A stretch of DNA of 7,274 bases from Candidatus Woesearchaeota archaeon. GTDB taxonomy: Archaea > Nanobdellota > Nanobdellia > Woesearchaeales > GW2011-AR4. The stretch is from the NCBI GenBank assembly GCA_018303645.1, contig JAGVXR010000067.1, positions 1-7,274 of the forward strand. The letters are read 5' to 3'. Position numbers and translations under genes: made by a program. This document shows, in pieces, positions 1-4,409 of the stretch (position 1 is its first letter; each line of letters begins with the position of its first letter). The notes beneath the pieces are model-generated. The model did not search any database. It was given only the letters and a program-made list of their open reading frames with translations, and had not been told where the DNA came from.

Positions 1-1
1 C

Positions 2-166
2 GGCTATTGCGAGCTGGAATTCAGGGCTATTTGCGAGAATGTTGATGAATTTTACAGATTGATGGAGGAATTAAGAAATAAATTTTCCGATTACATCAAG
101 GAATATGAGTCAATAATATACTCCAAGATGCACGATGTCTGGAATTATTTCCCTTTTTCCGATTAA
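2..166 (+). CDS. Lrp/AsnC-family transcriptional regulator, C-terminal end (partial)
   Basis: An open frame enters from the left edge and stops with TAA at 164-166, giving 54 residues. It reads GYCELEFRAICENVDEFYRL at the start and ends in a 'WNYFPFSD' tail. This matches my memory of the effector-binding/RAM-type C-terminal domain of archaeal Lrp/AsnC regulators: a beta strand with alternating acidic and hydrophobic residues, a helix of the type 'EFYxLMEELRxKFSDxIKxYE', a strand carrying 'IIYSK', and a terminal aromatic-Pro-Phe tail common in DPANN homologues. The DNA-binding helix-turn-helix lies outside the window, so the regulated genes cannot be inferred. It is followed by 41 bp holding the promoter of the next gene. 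The coding frame is solid; the family call is a resemblance on a short fragment. Confidence 0.6.
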   Translation, partial: GYCELEFRAICENVDEFYRLMEELRNKFSDYIKEYESIIYSKMHDVWNYFPFSD

Positions 167-169
167 AAC

Positions 170-184
170 CGAAACTTATATAAA
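170..184 (+). promoter_or_regulatory. BRE/TATA promoter of the nuclease-like gene
   Basis: CGAAAC (170-175) followed by TTATATAAA (176-184) fits an archaeal TFB-recognition element plus TATA box. The TATA centre is about 28 bp upstream of GTG 208, so the transcript would begin at or next to the start codon. The same CGAAAC-plus-TATA arrangement precedes purF. Confidence 0.7.
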
Positions 185-207
185 CCACCAATACAAAAAT
201 TTTGCCA

Positions 208-507
208 GTGGTGAAAACCATCAAGCTGTCCAAGCACGATAGGTATGTTTTGGAGTTAAGCAACAAGATAAAGCATAACTATGATTCTCTGTCTTTAAAA
301 GTTCCCTTAAAGCGCTCAAAGCGTTCTATTGGAGAGATTGACATCATAGCAAAGAAAGGAAGCAGGCTTGACCTGTACGAAGTCAAGTGCTCCTACAGGA
401 TTTTGAAGGCAAAAAAGCAGCTTAGCAGGATAAAAAGGCACCTTAATCTCGATAATGCAAGAAGCTATTTCTACTGCGGAAGCTCCAAGCTGCTGGTGAC
501 GGTTTGA
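208..507 (+). CDS. Small PD-(D/E)xK endonuclease-like protein
   Basis: A 99-residue protein when started at GTG 208. The core is GEID-IIA (Asp45) followed 13 residues later by YEVKC (Glu58, Lys60). This is the GEID...ExK signature of YraN/UPF0102-like and Holliday-junction-resolvase-like PD-(D/E)xK nucleases, in which Asp, Glu and Lys bind metal and catalyse phosphodiester cleavage. A basic helix (KAKKQLSRIKRHL) follows, suited to DNA contact, where such proteins often carry a conserved Gln (here QL). A short strand (SYFYCG) ends the domain. There is no signal peptide or membrane segment, so it is presumably cytoplasmic. Start choice: TTG 202, GTG 208 and GTG 211 are in frame; TATA spacing and the absence of an SD favour a leaderless start at 208 or 211. 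At about 100 aa it is little more than the catalytic core. The fold is fairly sure; substrate and role are unknown. Confidence 0.7.
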   Translation: MVKTIKLSKHDRYVLELSNKIKHNYDSLSLKVPLKRSKRSIGEIDIIAKKGSRLDLYEVKCSYRILKAKKQLSRIKRHLNLDNARSYFYCGSSKLLVTV

Positions 508-516
508 CAGCACAAC

Positions 517-527
517 CTTTTTATACA
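517..527 (+). promoter_or_regulatory. TATA box of the tRNA-Val/tRNA-Gly unit
   Basis: CTTTTTATACA lies 9-20 bp after the nuclease stop codon and is centred about 31 bp before the tRNA-Val 5' end. This allows transcription to start a few bases before the mature tRNA. No second TATA box is visible in the 9-bp gap between the tRNAs, so they are probably co-transcribed. Confidence 0.6.
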
Positions 528-552
528 CTTTCCAAATACAAAATCCCATTCC

Positions 553-638
553 GGGCCTGTGGTCTAGCGGTTATGACAACACCCTTACAAATAATTTAAG
601 AGCGGTGTAGGTCACCAGTTCGAATCTGGTCAGGCCCA
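553..638 (+). tRNA. tRNA-Val (anticodon UAC), intron-containing
   Basis: Complete cloverleaf. The acceptor stem GGGCCTG (553-559) pairs with CAGGCCC (631-637), with discriminator A638. The D stem is GTC/GAC (562-564, 575-577) with GG at 569-570. The anticodon stem ACACC (579-583) pairs with GGTGT (604-608). The T stem ACCAG/CTGGT (614-618, 626-630) encloses a TTCGAAT loop. After removal of a 13-nt intron at 590-602 the anticodon loop is CTTACAC, giving anticodon TAC (586-588), which reads GUA-type Val codons. CCA is not encoded, as is common in archaea, so it would be added post-transcriptionally. The D stem has only three clear pairs. Confidence 0.95.
590..602 (+). other. tRNA-Val intron (13 nt, bulge-helix-bulge type)
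   Basis: The intron follows position 37 of the tRNA. CTTA (584-587) pairs with TAAG (597-600), forming the 4-bp central helix recognised by archaeal splicing endonuclease. It is flanked by 3-nt bulges CAA (588-590) and AGC (601-603). Cleavage between bulge bases 2 and 3 on each side removes 590-602. The far end is only a small AT loop, so this is a relaxed bulge-helix-loop. Confidence 0.85.
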
Positions 639-647
639 TTTGCTTAT

Positions 648-730
648 GCGCGAGTGATCTAGTGGCTATGATAGGGCCTTGCCATTCAAGCAGAAAGGCT
701 CTCACCCGAGTTCGAATCTCGGCTCGCGCA
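648..730 (+). tRNA. tRNA-Gly (anticodon GCC), intron-containing
   Basis: Acceptor stem GCGCGAG (648-654) pairs with CTCGCGC (723-729), with discriminator A730. The D stem is ATC/GAT (657-659, 670-672) with GG at 664-665. The anticodon stem GGGCC (674-678) pairs with GGCTC (697-701) with one G-U pair. The T stem CCGAG/CTCGG (706-710, 718-722) encloses TTCGAAT. Removal of an 11-nt intron at 685-695 gives the loop TTGCCAA and anticodon GCC (681-683), decoding Gly GGC/GGU. The variable loop is four bases. CCA is not encoded. The gene begins 9 bp after tRNA-Val, which suggests one precursor transcript. Confidence 0.95.
685..695 (+). other. tRNA-Gly intron (11 nt, bulge-helix-bulge type)
   Basis: The intron follows position 37. 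TTGC (679-682) pairs with GCAG (690-693), including one G-U pair, to give the 4-bp central helix. The 3-nt bulges are CAT (683-685) and AAA (694-696), and cutting after the second base of each bulge excises 685-695. The architecture is the same as in the adjacent tRNA-Val, at close to the smallest size possible for such an intron. Confidence 0.85.
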
Positions 731-748
731 TTTTTTCTTAAAGAAAAA
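731..748. terminator. Palindromic bidirectional T-rich terminator
   Basis: TTTTTCTT (732-739), one A, then AAGAAAAA (741-748) is a perfect 8+1+8 inverted repeat, so both strands read T-rich. T731-T736 directly abuts the end of tRNA-Gly, and the minus strand sees GTTTTTCTT just after the stop of the 257-aa gene. Archaeal termination usually relies on oligo-T tracts, so this short element could serve both converging units. Confidence 0.6.
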
Positions 749-759
749 CATTTTTGATA

Positions 760-1533
760 TCATGTCCTGTAAGGCACTGAGCACTCAATTAGTTTTGTCT
801 TGAAAAGTAAAAATGTGCTTTGGAGTGCAACTTCGCCAAGATAGTTTGTTTTAACTTCTTCCATTCCTACCACACCATCATAACAAAGAGAATTGATGTC
901 GCTCAGGCTTGAAATACGGACTATGGATTTTTTGCCGTTTCTGGTAAGCTCAATCTCATCCGCGCGGTTTGATTCAATCATCTCGTCAAGAGTTCTTGTC
1001 CTTTTCTCTTTTTTTAAACGAGGATCCCACCAGCCATTTCTAAGGCTGTTCCTTGATGCCTCCATGGTGTATTCTGATGGATTAGTCATAAGCTCGACTG
1101 AAGCAGCTATCATATCCATCAGGAAGTTTTCCTCGGGATAAACGCGAAGATTGACAAAAGCTCTGGACAGGTTGTCACGCACCCGCAAAGTGTAGTCTTC
1201 ATGAAGGGCGCACCTTTCTCCATAGTTATGTTCAATAGCTTGTTTAGCCAACCCAATAATCTTAGCCCAATACAGCTTACCATCATCAGAATGTGCGTTC
1301 TGCTTTGTTTGCGTAATGAATCGGAAGGTTTCGCCTATTTCCTCTGTTCTAAAGGGCGAAGGCTTTATCATTACAGGAGCCAAAAATTTTGTTCTTGTAA
1401 GGACATAGTCATGGTTTTCGGAAAGAACTTCTGCGTCTGTAACCTCCTCAAGGTAACTTTGCGACCAATGCATAGCCCTAGGATTGTTCTTAACTTGTTT
1501 TATACGCTCGTCGCCAACAAAAAAAGCAAGCAT
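760..1533 (-). CDS. Conserved-looking hypothetical protein, 257 aa
   Basis: I do not recognise this protein. It is 257 residues when started at ATG 1533-1531, beginning MLAFFVGDERIKQVKNNPRA. The frame stays open upstream to about 1689, but that stretch runs into the 3' end of the 5-FCL gene and past a strong TATA box (1553-1564) centred about 25 bp before ATG 1533. A leaderless start at 1533 is therefore chosen. The protein looks soluble and mixed alpha/beta. Residues about 86-160 are helical, with many Arg, Glu and Tyr; a highly charged segment follows (NGWWDPRLKKEKRTRTLDEM); and a beta-type C-terminal third ends in SVPYRT. Four Cys are scattered, with no metal motif. No signal peptide or membrane helix is clear. 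It converges with the tRNA unit and lies downstream of 5-FCL with its own promoter, so function cannot be taken from context. Confidence 0.8.
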   Translation of the reverse strand: MLAFFVGDERIKQVKNNPRAMHWSQSYLEEVTDAEVLSENHDYVLTRTKFLAPVMIKPSPFRTEEIGETFRFITQTKQNAHSDDGKLYWAKIIGLAKQAIEHNYGERCALHEDYTLRVRDNLSRAFVNLRVYPEENFLMDMIAASVELMTNPSEYTMEASRNSLRNGWWDPRLKKEKRTRTLDEMIESNRADEIELTRNGKKSIVRISSLSDINSLCYDGVVGMEEVKTNYLGEVALQSTFLLFKTKLIECSVPYRT

Positions 1534-1552
1534 AAACCTTACTTGAAACAGC

Positions 1553-1564
1553 TTATATATAAAA
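1553..1564 (-). promoter_or_regulatory. TATA box of the 257-aa gene
   Basis: On the minus strand this reads TTTTATATATAA, an excellent archaeal TATA box, centred about 25 bp upstream of ATG 1533 with no SD before that ATG. It lies in the 58-bp gap after the 5-FCL stop codon. It is the main reason for rejecting the longer upstream start. Confidence 0.75.
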
Positions 1565-1591
1565 TTTTTTGAAATTATGGCAGTTGAGTGG

Positions 1592-2143
1592 TTATTTCTT
1601 ACACTCCACAATCCCTTTCTCCGTAACAACCAAATCAACAGGAACATCGTGCTCTTCCCTTGGGACTTTGTCAACAACCTGAAAGTCAAAGCACAAGCCT
1701 ATTTTCACTGCTTTCGGCACTTTCTTAAGGAATTTGTCATAGTAGCCATAGCCATATCCGATTCTGTGCCCTTCCATGTCAAAAGCAATGCCAGGCACCA
1801 AAACCAAGTCAATGTGTTTATATGCAATCTTCATCGCTTCAATCGGCTCAAGAATTCCAAGTTTGCTTGGCATCAAATTGTCAAAGTCTATGATGACAGA
1901 AGGCTCGATTTCATGCTGCTCAACTTTAGGCACAACAGTTGTTTTGTTCCCTAAAGCATTCTTTATCATTTCATGTGTGTTGACTTCGCTGTTGAAAGAA
2001 ACGAAGAACATTATTGTCTTGAATTTTTTATACTGCTCAAGATTGAACAGATTATCTTGTATTTTCCTGCTTTTCCCGATTATTTCCTCTTTTGTCAATG
2101 AATTGCGCTTTTCGAGGATTGATTCTTTTAACTGGTTTTTCAT
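1592..2143 (-). CDS. 5-formyltetrahydrofolate cyclo-ligase (MTHFS)
   Basis: This 183-residue protein has the usual length for the family, which uses ATP to convert 5-formyl-THF to 5,10-methenyl-THF in the cytoplasm. The N-terminal helix MKNQLKESILEKRNSL has the family's K/R-rich pattern. 'SFNSEVNTHEMI' (49-60) corresponds to the early substrate-site segment. The hallmark block runs from VPGIAFDMEGHRIGYG (116-131) through YGYYDKFL (132-139): an Asp followed by a Gly/Arg/Tyr-rich ATP-phosphate and folate-binding loop. 'PREEHDVPVDLVVTEKG' (161-177) is the typical C-terminal motif. It starts at ATG 2143, leaderless from the TATA box at 2163-2172. It lies near purD, purF and guaA; recovered methenyl-THF can feed 10-formyl-THF to purine synthesis. 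The family call is firm; the physiological substrate in an archaeon with possibly modified pterins is less sure. Confidence 0.93.
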   Translation of the reverse strand: MKNQLKESILEKRNSLTKEEIIGKSRKIQDNLFNLEQYKKFKTIMFFVSFNSEVNTHEMIKNALGNKTTVVPKVEQHEIEPSVIIDFDNLMPSKLGILEPIEAMKIAYKHIDLVLVPGIAFDMEGHRIGYGYGYYDKFLKKVPKAVKIGLCFDFQVVDKVPREEHDVPVDLVVTEKGIVECKK

Positions 2144-2162
2144 AGAGAATTAGATTCAAGCA

Positions 2163-2172
2163 ATAAATAAAA
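2163..2172 (-). promoter_or_regulatory. TATA box of the 5-FCL gene, overlapping an upstream T-run
   Basis: The minus strand reads TTTTATTTATTG, centred about 25 bp before ATG 2143, implying a leaderless mRNA. The same stretch (AAAGGTTTTTATTTATT) begins just after the TAG of the membrane-protein gene, so its T-run may also terminate that gene. Confidence 0.55.
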
Positions 2173-2178
2173 ACCTTT

Positions 2179-2871
2179 CTAATCCCTTCCAATCAAGTCA
2201 GCTGTGCCGGCACCCACAGATGCAAGTACTGATGTCACTGCAATCTGCCTGTACAGTTCAATGGGGTTTGAAATATTGATTTGGTTAAACATAAAGAATA
2301 TTATGGGAATCATAACTATAGACGTTATGTATATTGCCGTTGCCCTTTTCGGCAGTATCCCAAGAAGCCTTTTTTCCTTTATCTCCCTGTAGCCGGTTTC
2401 ATACATCAGAATAATTATTAAGATATAGGAGAAAATGATTAGTACAGTTGCCCTTATTGTAGTAATCTGCTCTGCTATTTGCTTGCCGTAAATAAACGCA
2501 AAATGCGCAACAACTCCTATAAAAGCGCCTATAATGCCCTTGTTCAGGTCTTTTATGGTAAATTGCTTTAATGGCTGTTGCTTAACCTCCTTTTTGATCT
2601 CCTTTTCCATCTTCTCGACTTTCTCCGTCTCTTTCTCAATCCTCTTCTCTTCAGCCATTATTGCAGATTCTTTTTTCTCTATGGCTTCCTCCTTTTTCTC
2701 TATTGCGCCCATTTCTTTGCTTTTTTCCGTCAGAATTTCCAGCTCTTTCAACACATCTTTTACAGGCATTGGGGCTTCGGTCGGCTTTTCATCCTTTTTT
2801 TGGATCTTAGCTTTTTTAATAGTCTTTTTAGAAATAGCTTTAGCTTTTGTTTTGACTCTTTTTTTTGCCAT
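2179..2871 (-). CDS. Lys-rich membrane protein with heptad stalk (possibly DUF2391-like)
   Basis: A 230-residue protein in three parts. Residues 1-30 are extremely basic (MAKKRVKTKAKAISKKTIKK and onward). Residues 50-97 are a charged helix with a regular seven-residue period from residue 56: AIEKKEE, AIEKKES, AIMAEEK, RIEKETE, KVEKMEK, EIKKEVK. About four hydrophobic helices follow: near 111-129 (GIIGAFIGVVAHFAF), 139-157 (VLIIFSYILIIILMY), 177-197 (AIYITSIVMIPIIFFMF) and 207-226, the last ending GAGTADLIGRD. There is no signal peptide, and the positive-inside rule places the N-terminal tail in the cytoplasm. The membrane part resembles, from memory only, archaeal DUF2391-type proteins; this is unverified and implies no known function. 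It starts at ATG 2871 from a TATA-like box 37 bp downstream of purD's stop. Confidence 0.8.
   Translation of the reverse strand: MAKKRVKTKAKAISKKTIKKAKIQKKDEKPTEAPMPVKDVLKELEILTEKSKEMGAIEKKEEAIEKKESAIMAEEKRIEKETEKVEKMEKEIKKEVKQQPLKQFTIKDLNKGIIGAFIGVVAHFAFIYGKQIAEQITTIRATVLIIFSYILIIILMYETGYREIKEKRLLGILPKRATAIYITSIVMIPIIFFMFNQINISNPIELYRQIAVTSVLASVGAGTADLIGRD
2672..2703 (-). repeat. 21-bp-period direct repeat in the heptad stalk
   Basis: The 11-mer TTTTTCTCTAT (plus-strand reading) occurs at 2672-2682 and again at 2693-2703, exactly 21 bp apart. It encodes the two nearly identical heptads AIEKKEE and AIEKKES, which suggests a recent in-frame seven-codon duplication. Confidence 0.7.
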
Positions 2872-2893
2872 GATGGTGAATTTTATTTATAAT

Positions 2894-2901
2894 ATTTAAA
2901 T
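2894..2901 (-). promoter_or_regulatory. Probable TATA box of the membrane-protein gene
   Basis: TTTAAATA on the minus strand, centred about 26 bp before ATG 2871, in the 37-bp gap after purD. A second AT box (TTATAAATA, near 2884-2892) is too close to the ATG for a leaderless start, so the choice between them is uncertain. Confidence 0.4.
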
Positions 2902-2908
2902 TTTTTGA

Positions 2909-4231
2909 TTATTTATTTGGTGATAAAACCTCTTTCATGTGCCTTACTCTTTTTTCAATCAGTTTTTTTGTTCCGATATCCCCCCTATGGAACAATTTTC
3001 CTTTAACTGATTTTGTTGCTTCTTCCGCAATTTTTTCCGCTTTTTCCAGATTTTCAGCAATGCCGACGCATGCAGCCGCCCTTGAGCTCGTGGTATACAG
3101 CCCATCTTCTCTTTGCTCGACGGAAGCATAATAAATTCTGGCATCTTTTGGAATTTTTCCGATTTCAATTTTCCCGCTTTTAGCCGGATTATCCGGATAG
3201 CCCCTTGGCACAAGGTACTTGCAGACTGTTGCCTCGTTCTGGAATCTTATTTTTATTTGATGCAATTTCTGGTTTATTATCGCATTGCAAACCCCGACAA
3301 AATCGGTTTCCATCAGCGGCAAAACATTCATAGTTTCAGGGTCTCCGAATCTTGCATTGTACTCCAGCAGTTTAACTCCATTTTTCGTGACAATAAATCC
3401 GCCATACATGATGCCTTTGTAGAACTCTCCAGTTTCTTTGTAAATTGCCTCTGCAACCTTCTGCGTTATTTTTAATCCGTCTTCAACATCCCTTTTTGTT
3501 AAAAAGGGGAGCAGATGATTTTCACAGCTATAAGAGCCCATTCCTCCTGTGTTCGGCCCTTTATCGCCATCAAAAGCCCTCTTGTGATCCTGTGCAGGGG
3601 GGGTTGCAACAGCTGTTTTGCCATCTGTTAAGCATTGTAAAGAGAATTCCTCCCCTTCAAGCTTTTCTTCAACTACAACAATTGGATGTGTTTGCAGAAC
3701 TTCTTTGCAATATTCTAAAGCTTCTTTTTTTGTAAAGAAATGGTCGCCTTGGACCTTCACGCCTTTGCCTCCAGTTAATCCATCTGGCTTGATAACGCAT
3801 TGATTTAAACTATCAATGAAGTCTTTTGCATCATTTATATTATTTTTATTAAAAACCTCAAATTTTGGATTTCCGTTGATTTTATATTTTTTTAATAGAT
3901 TCCTTGTGAAAGATTTGCTTGTCTCAAGCCTTGCAAGATTTTTTGTAGGACCGATAGAATCAGTATTCAACTCTTTCAGCAAATCAACAACACCATTGTT
4001 AAGGGGCTCTTCATTCCCGATGAAAGTAAAGTCAGGCTTAATTTTTTCCGTATAGATTTTTATCTTTTCCAAATCATTATAATTGCCAATTTCAAAATCT
4101 TTTGATAAAGATACAATGCCCGGATTTTTTGACTTTATATAAGAATAAAGCTCAGTTTCCTTGTTCCTTTTCAGAGTTTCTGCTATGCAGTGCTCTCTTG
4201 CGCCGTTGCCTACTAAAAGAATTTTAGCCAT
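2909..4231 (-). CDS. purD: Phosphoribosylamine-glycine ligase (GAR synthetase)
   Basis: Second step of de novo purine synthesis: ATP-dependent ligation of glycine to 5-phosphoribosylamine to give GAR. It has 440 residues, full length for PurD. The N-terminal domain opens with ILLVGNGAREH (4-14), the PurD form of the Gly-rich loop. The ATP-grasp domain has KPDGLTGGKGV (148-158), VVVEEKLEGEEFS (185-197), PAQDHKRAFDGDKGPNTGGM (212-231) and the metal-binding LLEYNARFGDPETMNVLPL (288-306). The C-terminal domain has SSRAAACVGIAE (382-393) and HRGDIGT (415-421). All expected blocks are present, so it should be active. ATG 4231 places the Gly-rich loop at the normal distance from the N terminus. It is divergent from purF, and its codons look more A/T-ending than purF's. 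A C7 run on the coding strand (3597-3603) is in frame and the protein is intact across it. Confidence 0.97.
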   Translation of the reverse strand: MAKILLVGNGAREHCIAETLKRNKETELYSYIKSKNPGIVSLSKDFEIGNYNDLEKIKIYTEKIKPDFTFIGNEEPLNNGVVDLLKELNTDSIGPTKNLARLETSKSFTRNLLKKYKINGNPKFEVFNKNNINDAKDFIDSLNQCVIKPDGLTGGKGVKVQGDHFFTKKEALEYCKEVLQTHPIVVVEEKLEGEEFSLQCLTDGKTAVATPPAQDHKRAFDGDKGPNTGGMGSYSCENHLLPFLTKRDVEDGLKITQKVAEAIYKETGEFYKGIMYGGFIVTKNGVKLLEYNARFGDPETMNVLPLMETDFVGVCNAIINQKLHQIKIRFQNEATVCKYLVPRGYPDNPAKSGKIEIGKIPKDARIYYASVEQREDGLYTTSSRAAACVGIAENLEKAEKIAEEATKSVKGKLFHRGDIGTKKLIEKRVRHMKEVLSPNK

Positions 4232-4234
4232 AGT

Positions 4235-4239
4235 ATCAC
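4235..4239 (-). promoter_or_regulatory. Weak Shine-Dalgarno-like GTGAT before purD
   Basis: The minus strand reads TTAGTGATACTATG, in which GTGAT can pair with the archaeal 16S 3' end (complement AGGAGGTGAT). Spacing to the ATG is short, at 3 nt. With the TATA box at 4263-4269 the predicted leader is only about 9 nt. Support is weak. Confidence 0.3.
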
Positions 4240-4262
4240 TAATAACATGGCTTTAGCGATTG

Positions 4263-4269
4263 TTTATAA
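4263..4269 (-). promoter_or_regulatory. TATA box of purD
   Basis: The minus strand reads AATTATAAACAAT with TTATAAA at 4263-4269, centred about 35 bp before ATG 4231. This predicts a start site near 4240 and a short leader. The 11-mer TTATAAACAAT recurs in the promoter of the 182-aa gene after purF. Confidence 0.6.
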
Positions 4270-4289
4270 TTTTTTTGATAAAAATTGCC

Positions 4290-4303
4290 TTAACAATTGT
4301 TAA
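4290..4303. promoter_or_regulatory. 14-bp perfect palindrome between purD and purF (candidate operator)
   Basis: TTAACAATTGTTAA is its own reverse complement. It lies 20 bp beyond the purD TATA box and about 65 bp before the purF TATA box, inside the 178-bp divergent region. Its size and symmetry fit a dimeric regulator site, but the sequence is AT-rich, so chance is possible. No regulator is identified. Confidence 0.35.
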
Positions 4304-4360
4304 CTGCATGTCAAATGTGATTTTATATCAATTTAAATTAGATATTGCCGCTTAAAAATG

Positions 4361-4377
4361 CGAAACATTTATATAAA
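4361..4377 (+). promoter_or_regulatory. BRE/TATA promoter of purF
   Basis: CGAAAC (4361-4366), then A and TTTATATAAA (4368-4377), is a near-ideal archaeal BRE plus TATA box. Its centre is 26-27 bp upstream of A4399 and about 37 bp upstream of the purF ATG at 4410, predicting an approximately 11-nt leader. Confidence 0.8.
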
Positions 4378-4400
4378 TAAAGCATCGTTCAAATTGTCAT

Positions 4401-4406
4401 GGGGGG
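4401..4406 (+). promoter_or_regulatory. G-rich ribosome-binding stretch before purF
   Basis: GGGGGG ends 3 nt before ATG 4410. It can pair with the C/U-rich anti-SD using G-U pairs and may act as the ribosome-binding site in the very short predicted leader. No consensus GGAGG or GGTGA is present, so this is a weak call. Confidence 0.35.
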
Positions 4407-4409
4407 AAC

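Noticed and set aside
681..686. tRNA-Gly read as a Met-type (CAT) anticodon without an intron
   Set aside because: Only the spliced form pairs GGGCC with GGCTC and gives a 7-base loop; this places GCC at positions 34-36.
893..1572. Plus-strand ORFs of 82 and 123 aa opposite the 257-aa gene
   Set aside because: No promoter or family; compositions are those of antisense shadows of the minus-strand gene.
1534..1689. Upstream in-frame extension of the 257-aa gene to 309 aa
   Set aside because: It runs through a strong minus-strand TATA box and into the 5-FCL coding end; the added residues look like translated non-coding sequence.
2534..2899. Plus-strand Phe/Ser-rich ORFs resembling membrane proteins
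   Set aside because: They are the complement of the Lys/Glu-rich stalk and tail; the hydrophobicity is an artefact of AAA/GAA codons read in reverse.
3597..3603. Run of seven G (C7 on the coding strand) in purD as a frameshift site
   Set aside because: The reading frame continues correctly into PAQDHKRAFDGDKG on the far side, so there is no broken gene and no sign of programmed slippage.
4214..4248. Out-of-frame ATG (4248-4246) upstream of purD as a regulatory uORF
   Set aside because: It is only about 18 bp from the purD TATA centre, so it is unlikely to be in the transcript.
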